Below, piece after piece: positions 1 through 7,101 of a stretch of 33,997 nt of DNA. The stretch lies in contig CAZRVU010000022.1 in NCBI GenBank assembly GCA_964603615.1, positions 1 to 33,997 of the forward strand. Direction: 5' to 3'. The DNA is from JAAZMI01 sp964603615. Lineage in GTDB: Bacteria; Bacillota; Dethiobacteria; DTU022; UBA8154. The position numbers and the translations under genes were made by a program. The first letter of the stretch is position 1, and every line of letters begins with the position of its first letter. Below the pieces are notes generated by a model. The model was given only the letters and a program-made list of their open reading frames with translations, had not been told where the DNA came from and did not search any database.

Positions 1-83
1 TCCATATCTGTTTTTGTTCCATTTTTCCGATTTTTATTGTGCCGGTAAAGACAAAGCCGCGGTCGTTTTTCGCGGGAATATTG

Positions 84-113
84 TTATTTTTCGTTCCCGC
101 AGGAAGGATATTA
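84..113. other. Hairpin of unknown role
   Basis: A perfect 7-bp inverted repeat (GCGGGAA / TTCCCGC) surrounds a T-rich loop in the gene-free left edge of the window. No T-run follows on the plus strand, so it is not a clear terminator. Nothing else is recognisable in 1-140. Confidence 0.35.
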
Positions 114-142
114 GAAAATAATTTTAGGAAATTCCTATCCAC

Positions 143-171
143 TTGACAAATGTTACCAACCCGGTTATAAT
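143..171 (+). promoter_or_regulatory. Consensus sigma-A promoter
   Basis: TTGACA at 143-148 and TATAAT at 166-171 are separated by exactly 17 bases, a perfect match to the housekeeping promoter. The predicted start is near 178, only about 14 bases before a terminator hairpin (192-223), so most transcripts should be very short unless the hairpin is read through toward 345. Confidence 0.8.
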
Positions 172-191
172 TATTTTTAAACATTCGTTTT

Positions 192-223
192 TTACCCCGG
201 CACTACCTGCCGGGGTAATTTTT
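192..223 (+). terminator. Rho-independent terminator
   Basis: An 11-bp perfect stem (TTACCCCGGCA with TGCCGGGGTAA, 192-202 and 208-218) with loop CTACC is followed directly by TTTTT. It lies just after the consensus promoter, as an attenuator or the end of a tiny RNA would. Confidence 0.75.
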
Positions 224-428
224 CATCTCCTTTTTTGTTTTGTAGAAATTAAAAACTCCCGGCAAAAAGCCGGGAGCAATCGTCGCCAAGGAATCGCCAA
301 ATTAATCGGAAACTGTATGGAAAATATGTAACTCAAAGGAGAATATGTATTGTCCTTTCTGTGGCAAAGCCGATAAAACCAGTATTCGTGAAACAAGATG
401 TTATGTTTTGATACTCTGTAGAATCGAA

Positions 429-482
429 ACCACCGGATTCCTAATCCGGGTGTCGCAGGTTCGATTACTGCCAGGCGTACCA
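429..482 (+). pseudogene. 3' half of tRNA-Arg (CCT anticodon)
   Basis: The anticodon arm is intact: stem CCGGA/TCCGG (433-437, 445-449) around loop TTCCTAA, anticodon CCT. A 5-base variable loop, a T arm with GGTTCGATT, the 3' acceptor strand CAGGCGT, discriminator A and encoded CCA (480-482) follow. The T-stem has one G/A mismatch. No 5' acceptor strand or D arm lies upstream, and no matching acceptor strand lies nearby, so the gene is half a tRNA. tRNA 3' halves are classic integrase attachment sites, which makes an att relic plausible. Confidence 0.7.
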
Positions 483-485
483 GAT

Positions 486-516
486 AAACCCCGTGAACAT
501 CACTGTTTACGGGTTT
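486..516 (+). terminator. tRNA-trailing hairpin
   Basis: AAACCCCGTGAAC and GTTTACGGGTTT pair with one bulged C and a G-T wobble around loop ATCACT. It sits 3 bases after the tRNA CCA, where tRNA genes commonly have a terminator. The T-run is short (TTT), so efficiency is doubtful. Confidence 0.45.
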
Positions 517-538
517 CCTAATCTACAAGAAATATTAA

Positions 539-769
539 ATGGGTATGACAAGGGCCATAAAAAGTAATACTAAAACCATTACTTTGGGCAAAGTTAGAAA
601 ACTCACTACTAAACAGTTGGTATGCCACAGGATCAAAACTGCAATTTGACATATTCTGAAGTAAGTCTGTAACATTATCAAATATGCCTAATACCAAGGT
701 AATCACTGGTAAACCTTGCTATACTCTTTATAAAGGGCTTAAATCACCTGAAATAGAGCTAGACAAATA
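539..769 (+). other. No firm gene before the methyltransferase
   Basis: Two short plus-strand frames are visible: 539-655 (36 aa, basic) and one ending near 769 that contains KVITGKPCYTLYKG. They could be remains of a gene upstream of the methyltransferase, for example a lost partner nuclease, but neither shows a recognisable domain. They are noted only so that the gap is described. Confidence 0.15.
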
Positions 770-815
770 AAGGATATTCTTATAAACTTTAATCAATAAT
801 TGGGGGTGCTACCTC

Positions 816-1646
816 TTGAAAACTAATCATGCCCTTTTTATTGGCGATGCAAGCCGCATTATTCCAAAATTGGCTAGCCGGAGTGTTGGCCTGGTAATAA
901 CCTCTCCACCCTACTGGAATATAAAAGATTATGACATAGAAAAACAGATAGGATATGATCAAACATACGAAGGATACATAAGCTCCCTAAAAGAGGTCTG
1001 GGAAGAAAGCAAAAGGGTACTGATGCCAGGGTGCAAGCTTGTAATTAACGTGGGCGATCAGTTCCTTAGAGCAAAAGACAACGATGGTATCTATGAAATC
1101 AAGCCCATTCATGCAGACATAATTAAAACATGTCAAGACCTCGATTTTCTATTCCTTGGCAACATTATCTGGAAAAAAATTACCACAACAAATCCTTCAG
1201 GTGGATGCAGTTGGATGGGCAGTATTTATTATCCCCGGGATGGTTATATCACTTACGAACATGAATATATCATGCTTTTTAAAAAACAGGGGAAAGCTCC
1301 TAGGCCACTGAAGAAGGCTAAGGAACTCAGCCGTTTACCCAAAGAATTTCGCTCAAAATGGTTTAGGGGAATATGGGATGATTTACCCCCGGCAAGGCAG
1401 GATGTTCACTGTGCAATGTTCCCCGAAGAACTTCCCATGAGAATAATACGCATGTTTTCATTCGCGGGGGATACAGTTTTAGACCCCTTTGTAGGAAGCG
1501 GAACAACAATGGTCGCCGCTGAAAAATGGCATCGTAGTTCCATAGGAATAGATATTAACCCTGCTTTTATTAGTCTTGTACAGACTAAAGTTAAAAATGT
1601 AGTTGTGCTGAATGAGACCAGCATCTGGGAACAAGCAGTTCGATAG
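816..1646 (+). CDS. DNA methyltransferase, probable N4-cytosine type
   Basis: This is a 276-aa S-adenosylmethionine-dependent DNA methyltransferase. The catalytic motif TSPPYW lies near the N-terminus (about residues 29-34) and the AdoMet-binding motif DPFVGSGTT near the C-terminus (about 223-231), the beta-class order. SPPY rather than NPPY/DPPY favours N4-cytosine methylation over N6-adenine, but the distinction is not absolute. The start is TTG at 816, preceded by GGGGGTG at a good distance. No restriction endonuclease is recognisable next to it, so it is probably an orphan or a remnant of a restriction-modification system. It lies just after the tRNA-Arg 3' half and between two repeated elements, as expected for cargo of a small island. 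The function call is firm; the target base is inferred. Confidence 0.88.
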   Translation: MKTNHALFIGDASRIIPKLASRSVGLVITSPPYWNIKDYDIEKQIGYDQTYEGYISSLKEVWEESKRVLMPGCKLVINVGDQFLRAKDNDGIYEIKPIHADIIKTCQDLDFLFLGNIIWKKITTTNPSGGCSWMGSIYYPRDGYITYEHEYIMLFKKQGKAPRPLKKAKELSRLPKEFRSKWFRGIWDDLPPARQDVHCAMFPEELPMRIIRMFSFAGDTVLDPFVGSGTTMVAAEKWHRSSIGIDINPAFISLVQTKVKNVVVLNETSIWEQAVR

Positions 1647-1727
1647 AAATGGGCATTTAAATAAAACCGCAATAAAAGGTGATTATAAGAAGGGTATTTT
1701 TGAAAACATTTTTAAAATGCATGTCCA

Positions 1728-1860
1728 TTTAACAAATGCAACCATTTCGGTTGTAACTAAGACATTTTATCAGGGTTTTACCCTGGACTGGACACCAGGG
1801 TAATTTTTTCATTTCCTTTTAAATAGAATGCCCCAGGTTTTTGCCGGGGGCTATGTCGGA
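1728..1860 (+). repeat. Two-hairpin element, copy 2
   Basis: Diverged copy of 141-300. The promoter region is decayed (TTAACA and TGTAAC in place of TTGACA and TATAAT, same spacing). Hairpin 1 is TACCCTGG/CCAGGGTA followed by ATTTTTT, and hairpin 2 is GCCCCAGG with CCGGGGGC around TTTTTG. An extra CAGGGT at 1771-1776 can pair with ACCCTG at 1780-1785, competing with hairpin 1. The rest of 1647-2028 shows no gene. Confidence 0.5.
1779..1808 (+). terminator. Terminator downstream of methyltransferase
   Basis: An 8-bp stem, TACCCTGG/CCAGGGTA, is followed by A and six Ts. It would end the methyltransferase transcript. Confidence 0.65.
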
Positions 1861-2028
1861 GTGAAACATGGGATAGATAGGATCCCATCCCATTTTCCAG
1901 CCGATACTTCAAATATAACACGCGCTAGCCTGGTGCAGTAAATGGAAAATAGCGGCATTTTTTTATTTACCCGTATGCGGCCAACCCAAAATAGGGTATA
2001 ATTATTATAAAAAGACTACGGTAAAAAA

Positions 2029-2259
2029 ATGTATTATTTGACGGGTACAAGCTTAATTCCAAAAAACTGGAAGGATTTGAAAACTAAAGTGGCCAGGCAT
2101 GAGGTGTTCTTTAAAGAAGAATTAGGTAAAAATATTCGTAGCACAATTAAGGATGACAATGCCCGATATCTAACTTCTCAATTTACGGAACCTTCAGGCA
2201 ACAACTTAAAAAAACTTGAAACAACTGGTGCAAAGGAGGATAGGCAGTACAAAAAATAA
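2029..2259 (+). CDS. Hypothetical protein, 76 aa
   Basis: A basic, lysine-rich 76-residue frame starts at ATG 2029 with no signal peptide, membrane segment or recognisable domain. A TATAAT lies at 1997-2002, but no good -35 box and no clear Shine-Dalgarno site precede the start (the leader reads ACGGTAAAAAA). It sits at the right edge of the accessory patch, 120 bases before the chemoreceptor. It could be a real small gene or a fragment; I do not recognise it. Confidence 0.3.
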   Translation: MYYLTGTSLIPKNWKDLKTKVARHEVFFKEELGKNIRSTIKDDNARYLTSQFTEPSGNNLKKLETTGAKEDRQYKK

Positions 2260-2381
2260 TAAATCAATCTTAAAACAAATGTCAGCTCATTATCAGAATA
2301 ATTATCTTTAAATTCAGTAATATCAGTATCCATTTGCTGTTGGTTAATTGTTATTATTATATTCTTTTGGGAGGTTTTAAT

Positions 2382-3248
2382 TTGACAAATAAAGATAATT
2401 TACAGCATGATGATGAAAGTAGTGAAAAACACAAATTGATAGAAGCATTGAAAATAGCGGCCCCGTTTATGCAGAAAATTTTCCCCTTTGACTGCATGAT
2501 TGGTGTGGCTGACGAAGATAGCAGATTTGTAGCTTATCTTCCTTCAAAAACAGTAAACTTAGGAGATGTTGTGGGGACAATAATTCCCCCCGGGGATCCG
2601 ATTCGTGAGGCGATTCATACAGGATCACCACAGCAACTTACCGTTCCCAAAGAAACTTTTGGTGTTCCTTATAGGGCCATAGGTGTCCCTGTAAGGGATG
2701 AGAACGATAACATTGTTGGGGGAGTAGGCTTCGGGATGAGCTTACAAGAAAAGGAGGATCTAACTGAAGCCGTCGAAACATTTGCCTCCGCTTCTGAAGA
2801 GGTGGCTGCAACCTCGCAAGAGCTTGCCAATTCTGCCCAGGAACTATCTTACGAAATGGAATCGCTAACTTTACTACAACAAGAAATGATTGAACAGGTC
2901 AATAAAACTAACGTAATGCTTGACTTAATAAATAAGGTTGCAATGAATTCAAACCTTTTGGGGTTAAATGCCAGCATTGAAGCTGCAAGGGCAGGTGAAC
3001 ATGGGCGCGGCTTTGATGTTGTGGCTAAAGAAATTAGGAAAATGGCGGATAACAGCGCCAACTCTGTCAAGGAGATTCAAGTTATTATTGCCGAAATAAA
3101 AGATAAAGTGACCTTAATTAACACCGCGATAACAAAGGTTTCCGATATATCCCAGCACCAGGCAGCAGCATCGGAGGAAATAGCTGCTTCTATTCAACAA
3201 TTAGCTGCTTCTGCAGAGAACATCCAGGTAGTAGCCGATTTATTATAG
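2382..3248 (+). CDS. Soluble methyl-accepting chemotaxis protein
   Basis: This is a 289-aa chemoreceptor with no transmembrane segment and no HAMP domain, so it should act in the cytoplasm, comparable in size and layout to B. subtilis YfmS. Residues about 1-125 form a small alpha/beta sensory domain ending in VGGVGFGMS. Residues about 130-289 form the coiled-coil signalling domain, with the hairpin-tip signature NLLGLNASIEAARAGE and GRGFDVVAKEIRKMA that contacts CheA and CheW. The TTG start at 2382 is chosen because GGGAGG lies 7-8 bases upstream; the longer frame from 2334 lacks a site. No che genes are nearby, so it must join a complex encoded elsewhere. The ligand cannot be told from the sequence. 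Confidence 0.88.
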   Translation: MTNKDNLQHDDESSEKHKLIEALKIAAPFMQKIFPFDCMIGVADEDSRFVAYLPSKTVNLGDVVGTIIPPGDPIREAIHTGSPQQLTVPKETFGVPYRAIGVPVRDENDNIVGGVGFGMSLQEKEDLTEAVETFASASEEVAATSQELANSAQELSYEMESLTLLQQEMIEQVNKTNVMLDLINKVAMNSNLLGLNASIEAARAGEHGRGFDVVAKEIRKMADNSANSVKEIQVIIAEIKDKVTLINTAITKVSDISQHQAAASEEIAASIQQLAASAENIQVVADLL

Positions 3249-3295
3249 ATTAATGTGTCAGATTTAAAAAACAATTTCAATTAGGGACGGTTAGT

Positions 3296-3478
3296 GTGAA
3301 AGTACGGGAATTAATGGAAGCTTTCATCCATTCTACTATGTCAAACATTGTCATGGTTGTTCTTGGCTTGACCCTGGTTAGCTGGTCCAACTTGAACTTC
3401 GGTCTAATTTTATTGGTTCAAGCAGCTCTAAATATTGTTTATGGCTCGTTACAAGGATTGTTTTGCCCAAAATATTGA
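3296..3478 (+). CDS. Small membrane protein, DUF2892-like
   Basis: This is a 60-aa protein with two hydrophobic stretches (about residues 17-30 and 34-50) and a terminal GLFCPKY. The pattern resembles the membrane tail found in YgaP-type rhodaneses and stand-alone DUF2892 proteins, whose second helix is followed by an FCP motif. The start is GTG at 3296 with a GGGACGG-like site upstream. Its last 100 bases overlap the 3' end of the convergent cyclase-like gene, so the two are probably not translated from one transcript. Function unknown; a role with the neighbouring cyclase-like protein is speculation. Confidence 0.45.
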   Translation: MKVRELMEAFIHSTMSNIVMVVLGLTLVSWSNLNFGLILLVQAALNIVYGSLQGLFCPKY

Positions 3479-4211
3479 TCCTTTTTTCCCTTTTTGCTAA
3501 ACATCCATCAATGTAGTTGCTATACTTTATAATGGCCATTGACAGTTTTTCTGCTAACCATACGTACTTCACCAAATGGTCAGGGCGTCTGGCTTTGTCG
3601 TAGTAATGCCGGATAAAACCTCCATACATTGATATGTTTGGTGTAACATTCTCTCCCTTACGCATCATCAGGGAAAAATAACAATTAAAAAAATTAAATT
3701 GCATATAACCCGGAGTTTCGGTAACTTCAAAAAAATTTTTGTACTTGGGGGCAATTTGTAGTTTGCGAAAAACCGATTTTTGGAGTAACACCCTCGGGTA
3801 AACAGCTATATTTGTTTCTATTCTCACGGCTTGAATATAGGCCGGTCCCCAAATATTTTGTTCATGATATATTTTACCCAAAGCTATGGCGCCTCGTAGC
3901 AAAAGACCCGCGCAATAAAGTGTATTCATAATATCGACAAGAACTGCAAACAATTGATTTACATTTTCCTTTGGCGTTGTAACAATGATTGAATCCGATA
4001 CCCATAAAAATTTAATGCCCATTTTACTTTGCCGTTCAGATGAATATTTTTCAATGAATTGGCTGTATATTACATGTAAGTTAACAATCGAAACACCTTT
4101 ATCATTCTGGGTTACATTTTTATTCTCCATTACGGCATTACTAAAACCTATTATGTCAGCAAACAGGACTAATTGATCGTTTTTTAAATTTAAATATAAC
4201 GCCTTATTCAT
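3378..4211 (-). CDS. Class III nucleotidyl cyclase-like protein
   Basis: This 277-aa soluble protein carries the landmarks of the class III adenylate/guanylate cyclase fold. FADIIGFS holds the first metal aspartate (D19), WVSDSI the second (D73), RGAIALGK follows at 106-113, and GPAYIQAVRIE at 122-132 matches the region with the catalytic arginine (R130). The asparagine normally four residues before that arginine is replaced by isoleucine, so activity may be altered or lost. There is no receptor, HAMP or transmembrane region. Stand-alone cyclases of this type include the Pycsar antiphage cyclases (PycC), but no obvious Pycsar effector with a cyclic-nucleotide-binding domain is adjacent. GGGGTG lies 5 bases before the ATG. 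The fold call is fairly sure; the product nucleotide and any defence role are not. Confidence 0.6.
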   Translation of the reverse strand: MNKALYLNLKNDQLVLFADIIGFSNAVMENKNVTQNDKGVSIVNLHVIYSQFIEKYSSERQSKMGIKFLWVSDSIIVTTPKENVNQLFAVLVDIMNTLYCAGLLLRGAIALGKIYHEQNIWGPAYIQAVRIETNIAVYPRVLLQKSVFRKLQIAPKYKNFFEVTETPGYMQFNFFNCYFSLMMRKGENVTPNISMYGGFIRHYYDKARRPDHLVKYVWLAEKLSMAIIKYSNYIDGCLAKREKRINILGKTILVTSHKQYLELLEPIKLDRSSSWTS

Positions 4212-4278
4212 GCTTTCACCCCATATTCATCTTACACAGGATCGCCTTTACCTCAATTACCCGGCTGTTTAATTCAAT

Positions 4279-6075
4279 TCAAAAACCATCCCCGTTTGAT
4301 TCTTGACAAATCGAAACAAATATCTCCACCAGTTCGGGATCGAATTGGATACCAGCACACTTTCTTAACTCGGCAAGAGCATCACCCGGGGGAATGGCTT
4401 CCTTATAAGGCCTCCCCCCTGTCATCACTTCATAAGCATCAGCAAGAGCGATAATTCTTGCCAGCAAAGGGATCTTCCTCCCCTTCAATCCCCGGGGATA
4501 TCCTAAACCGTCCCAGCGTTCGTGATGTGCTAAAATATCTTCCGCGAGATGGGCATACACTTCCGTGGCCCGGGCAATTCTGCACCCGAACTCCGAATGT
4601 TTCTGCATAATTTCCTTCTCTTTTTTTGATAAAGCTCCTTCTTTGGCTATCAAGTCCCCGGGAATATTTATTTTTCCGATATCATGTAGTGTAACCAATG
4701 CAGCTAACCGGTCGAGCTCTGAATCAGAAAGTCCGATTTTTTTTCCCATTTTTAGCGCCATGTTTTGCATGCATTTGATGTGTGTTACTGTTTCAAAGCA
4801 TTTTTCTGCCAGTATTTTAAGCAGGTAGTTTAAAACAGTATCCCTCGTGCTATGATATTCTGCAAGTTTATGCTTATACATTTCATTTTCAGCCTTCCTT
4901 AAAATTTCTAAAAGGTTATCTCTTGTGTTGTTTTTGAGCGCGACACCTAAAGCTATTGAAATGGGGATGGTTTCTAGATGAATTTCGCTGCAGTTGTGGA
5001 TAATCCTTTGGCAGACATCTTCTGCTTCCTTGAACGTAGTTTGTGGCAGCAGGATTATAAATTCGTCACCGCCCCAACGGGCAACTAGATCCTTTTTGCG
5101 GCAGGATTTTTGTAAAAGCTCTGCTGTACGACACAGCATTTTATCCCCAGCATCGTGCCCGCAGGTATCATTAACCAACTTTAAACCATTTAAATCTGCC
5201 ATGATGATGCTGATGGGCAACTGCATTTTATTTGTTTCCATTTTTTTCATTTCTTCTTGCAGATAATAACGGTTAAAAAGCCCTGTGAGGCTATCATGTA
5301 AGCTTAGATATTGCATCTTTTTTTCGGCTTCCTTGCGTTCGGTAATATCCATCAGTACGCCCTGGATGCCAATTGTACGCCCTTCCCTTATGATTAGCTT
5401 GGCAGATGTTCTCACCCAGATAGCGTCACCTTTTTTGGTTAAAAAACGATATTCGGTAGCTTCGTTCGCTCCCGATAATATTTTAAGAAATTGTTCCATA
5501 CGACCTTTCAAATCATCCGGATGGACAAAATCGGTGAAACGCTTTCCTGCTAATTCGGAGATAGTATAACCGCTTAATTGCTCGGCATTTGGAGAAACAT
5601 ATACTATTTTAGCCCCTTCATCGAGGATATAGATTACTTCGTTTAAATTTTCCACTAGTTTCCGGTAACGGGTCTCACTTTCTTGCAGGGCCTGTTCCAC
5701 TTGCCTGGCAGCAGTAATATTACGGAAAATCACGGCAAAATAACCACGTTCTTCACTATAGGCAGTTATTTCATACCAGCGGTTTTTCAATTCAAAGAAT
5801 TGTTCAAAACAGATTTTTCCACCGGTTAAAGCTACCTTACCAAAAATATTGATCCAGTTGTAACCAGAGGCCCCGATACCAGGATATACTTCTGTAACCT
5901 TCCTGCCCAGAATCTTACTCCGTGAAAGACCGATCATTTCTGTAAAAGCATCGCTAACATTCAGGAAGGTATAATCAACGGGTTTACCAGCATCATCCGT
6001 TATAATTTGACAATAAGAAAAAGCATCAGGCAGATTATTTAACAACACGCGGTATTTACTACCTGTTTGCTCCAT
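4279..6075 (-). CDS. PAS-PAS-GGDEF-HD-GYP cyclic-di-GMP enzyme
   Basis: This is a 598-aa cytoplasmic signalling protein. It has PAS 1 (about 5-125), PAS 2 (about 130-255), a GGDEF diguanylate cyclase domain with an intact WGGDEF loop (about 260-420), and an HD-GYP phosphodiesterase domain (about 425-595) with LHDIGK and HHERWDGLGYPRG. Both catalytic signatures are complete, so it could make and hydrolyse c-di-GMP, with the balance probably set by signals sensed by the PAS domains. The start at 6075 has GAGGT six bases upstream; the frame extends nine codons further without a ribosome site. It is the last member of the minus-strand c-di-GMP cluster. Its first 16 codons and its upstream region are duplicated at 12795-13036. 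Confidence 0.93.
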   Translation of the reverse strand: MEQTGSKYRVLLNNLPDAFSYCQIITDDAGKPVDYTFLNVSDAFTEMIGLSRSKILGRKVTEVYPGIGASGYNWINIFGKVALTGGKICFEQFFELKNRWYEITAYSEERGYFAVIFRNITAARQVEQALQESETRYRKLVENLNEVIYILDEGAKIVYVSPNAEQLSGYTISELAGKRFTDFVHPDDLKGRMEQFLKILSGANEATEYRFLTKKGDAIWVRTSAKLIIREGRTIGIQGVLMDITERKEAEKKMQYLSLHDSLTGLFNRYYLQEEMKKMETNKMQLPISIIMADLNGLKLVNDTCGHDAGDKMLCRTAELLQKSCRKKDLVARWGGDEFIILLPQTTFKEAEDVCQRIIHNCSEIHLETIPISIALGVALKNNTRDNLLEILRKAENEMYKHKLAEYHSTRDTVLNYLLKILAEKCFETVTHIKCMQNMALKMGKKIGLSDSELDRLAALVTLHDIGKINIPGDLIAKEGALSKKEKEIMQKHSEFGCRIARATEVYAHLAEDILAHHERWDGLGYPRGLKGRKIPLLARIIALADAYEVMTGGRPYKEAIPPGDALAELRKCAGIQFDPELVEIFVSICQESNGDGF

Positions 6076-6268
6076 GTTATATACCTCATTCCTTTTTTTC
6101 AACGTTTAGTTCGTCACCATTTTCAAAAATCCCTGCCTGAGCATAGAATATTTAGGAAATTATTGCCCCCGGGTGTGTCATATAATTGTTTACCCTGTTA
6201 TGCTATAATATGGATATAATAAACAGAATCGCTAGCTGCCGTGAGTAAGGGGCAAACAAAAGGGCTTG
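6027..6268. repeat. 242-bp direct repeat, copy A
   Basis: Identical in length and about 98% identical to 12795-13036 (five substitutions seen, no gaps). It spans the first 16 codons of the GGDEF-HD-GYP gene, its ribosome site and about 190 bases upstream. This copy is the original, since it is joined to the complete gene. Confidence 0.95.
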
Positions 6269-6652
6269 ATATAAACTTTGCTGTAAGCGAAACCACAAAA
6301 ATTATGGAAGAAAACTGGTATCGTGGCGCAGAATACTATCCTAATGCTGAAATGAACTTTATTACAGATATAATAACAACCTATAAACATTTTCAAAGTT
6401 ATCGTACTATGCGAGGAGTGCTGCAAATTAGATACATTTGTTACAATCTGCAGGGTTTGGGGCAGCCACATCCAAAACGTAGAAAAATTATTCCAAAACC
6501 TACCCCTGATGATCCCAAGAGTTATCGCCAGTTATCACGAAGTCCAAGAACATGCCGCTATTCATGGCATAAAGTACCAGGACAAAAGATACGAATGGGT
6601 TAAAAATATCACGTACGATTTTATACAGCCCCCCGGCTTCGCCCCGGAATGA
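6241..6652 (+). pseudogene. Possible frameshifted small gene
   Basis: The GTG frame from 6241 reads plausibly (MEENWYRGAEYYPNAEMNF at codons 22-40) but becomes basic and repetitive after about codon 75. The +2 frame is open from 6377 to the TGA at 6650-6652 and reads more like protein there (FKVIVLCEECCKLDTF, then HEVQEHAAIHGIKY). A frameshift between 6377 and 6470 would join them. The +2 frame ends inside a common intergenic repeat (GGCTTCGCCCCGGAATGACA), suggesting that its natural 3' end is gone. No family recognised. Confidence 0.25.
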
Positions 6653-6664
6653 CAGATGTTAAAA

Positions 6665-6994
6665 CTAGCTTTTCTCAGTGGTTCCGAGCCCATCTTCTAT
6701 CTGAATTACTTTATAAAGATGAAGCGCCTTAAACATTTTCCTGGTATATTCATTTTTGACATTTATAATCCGCAGTTCGATACCACACCCCTTAAGTTTT
6801 TTCTGGAGCATCAGCAATTTTCCCAACCCCGTGCTGTCAATACCGGTCACACAACTAAAATCAAATATGATGACCTTATAGCCCTTTTCATAAAGCGGTT
6901 CCAACTTTTCTTCCAAAAAAGGGAAACACGAAAGATCGATTTTCCCTTTTACAACAATAAAAACTAAATCCTTCCCCTTAATTTTAATCTCCAA
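6665..6994 (-). CDS. STAS-domain anti-sigma-factor antagonist-like protein
   Basis: This is a 109-aa protein consisting of a single STAS domain, as in SpoIIAA and RsbV. The conserved loop GIDSTGLGKLL carries the serine that a partner kinase normally phosphorylates, and the edge strand VVKGKIDLS is typical. Such proteins capture an anti-sigma factor or switch kinase when unphosphorylated. No RsbW/SpoIIAB-type kinase or PP2C phosphatase is present in the window, so the partner must be elsewhere or be the nearby histidine kinase. It lies 107 bases after the broken response regulator on the same strand, at the end of the signalling cluster. Confidence 0.88.
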   Translation of the reverse strand: MEIKIKGKDLVFIVVKGKIDLSCFPFLEEKLEPLYEKGYKVIIFDFSCVTGIDSTGLGKLLMLQKKLKGCGIELRIINVKNEYTRKMFKALHLYKVIQIEDGLGTTEKS

Positions 6995-7101
6995 TTTCTA
7001 CTCCCCTTAGTTTTTTAACAATTCAACATTATTACCCTATATGACTTGTTTCCCATAGCTAATAGAGTAACGACTAATACAATCCCGGAAATAAAATTAT
7101 T

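Larger units (their letters stand above)
141..300 (+). repeat. Two-hairpin element, copy 1
   Basis: This block carries the promoter, a strong hairpin with T-run, an ATCTCCTTTT-like stretch, and a second hairpin (CTCCCGGC-AAAAA-GCCGGGAG, 252-272). The same order recurs, diverged, at 1728-1860. The paired bases of hairpin 1 differ between copies in a compensatory way (C-G in this copy, T-A in the other), which favours selection on RNA structure. No known RNA family was recognised. The two copies bracket the tRNA fragment and the methyltransferase. Confidence 0.5.
345..521 (+). pseudogene. NrdR-like zinc-ribbon relic
   Basis: A 58-codon frame begins after AAAGGAG with MYCPFCGKAD, resembling the first zinc-ribbon strand of the ribonucleotide reductase repressor NrdR. 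Full NrdR has about 150 residues with a second CxxC pair and an ATP cone; neither is present. From about codon 28 the frame runs through the tRNA-Arg 3' half and a terminator-like hairpin, so the tail cannot be native protein. It is best read as a truncated 5' end fused to an insertion boundary. A chance CPFC peptide is possible, since only about 20 residues support the match. Confidence 0.35.

Noticed and set aside
143..331. 62-codon plus-strand frame
   Set aside because: It runs through the promoter and both hairpins of the repeated element; it is not protein coding.
429..482. Functional tRNA-Arg, including split or permuted forms
   Set aside because: No 5' acceptor strand or D arm could be found within about 150 bases on either side, and the T-stem has a mismatch.
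518..706. 62-codon minus-strand frame
   Set aside because: It overlaps the tRNA-trailing hairpin, has no ribosome site and no family resemblance.
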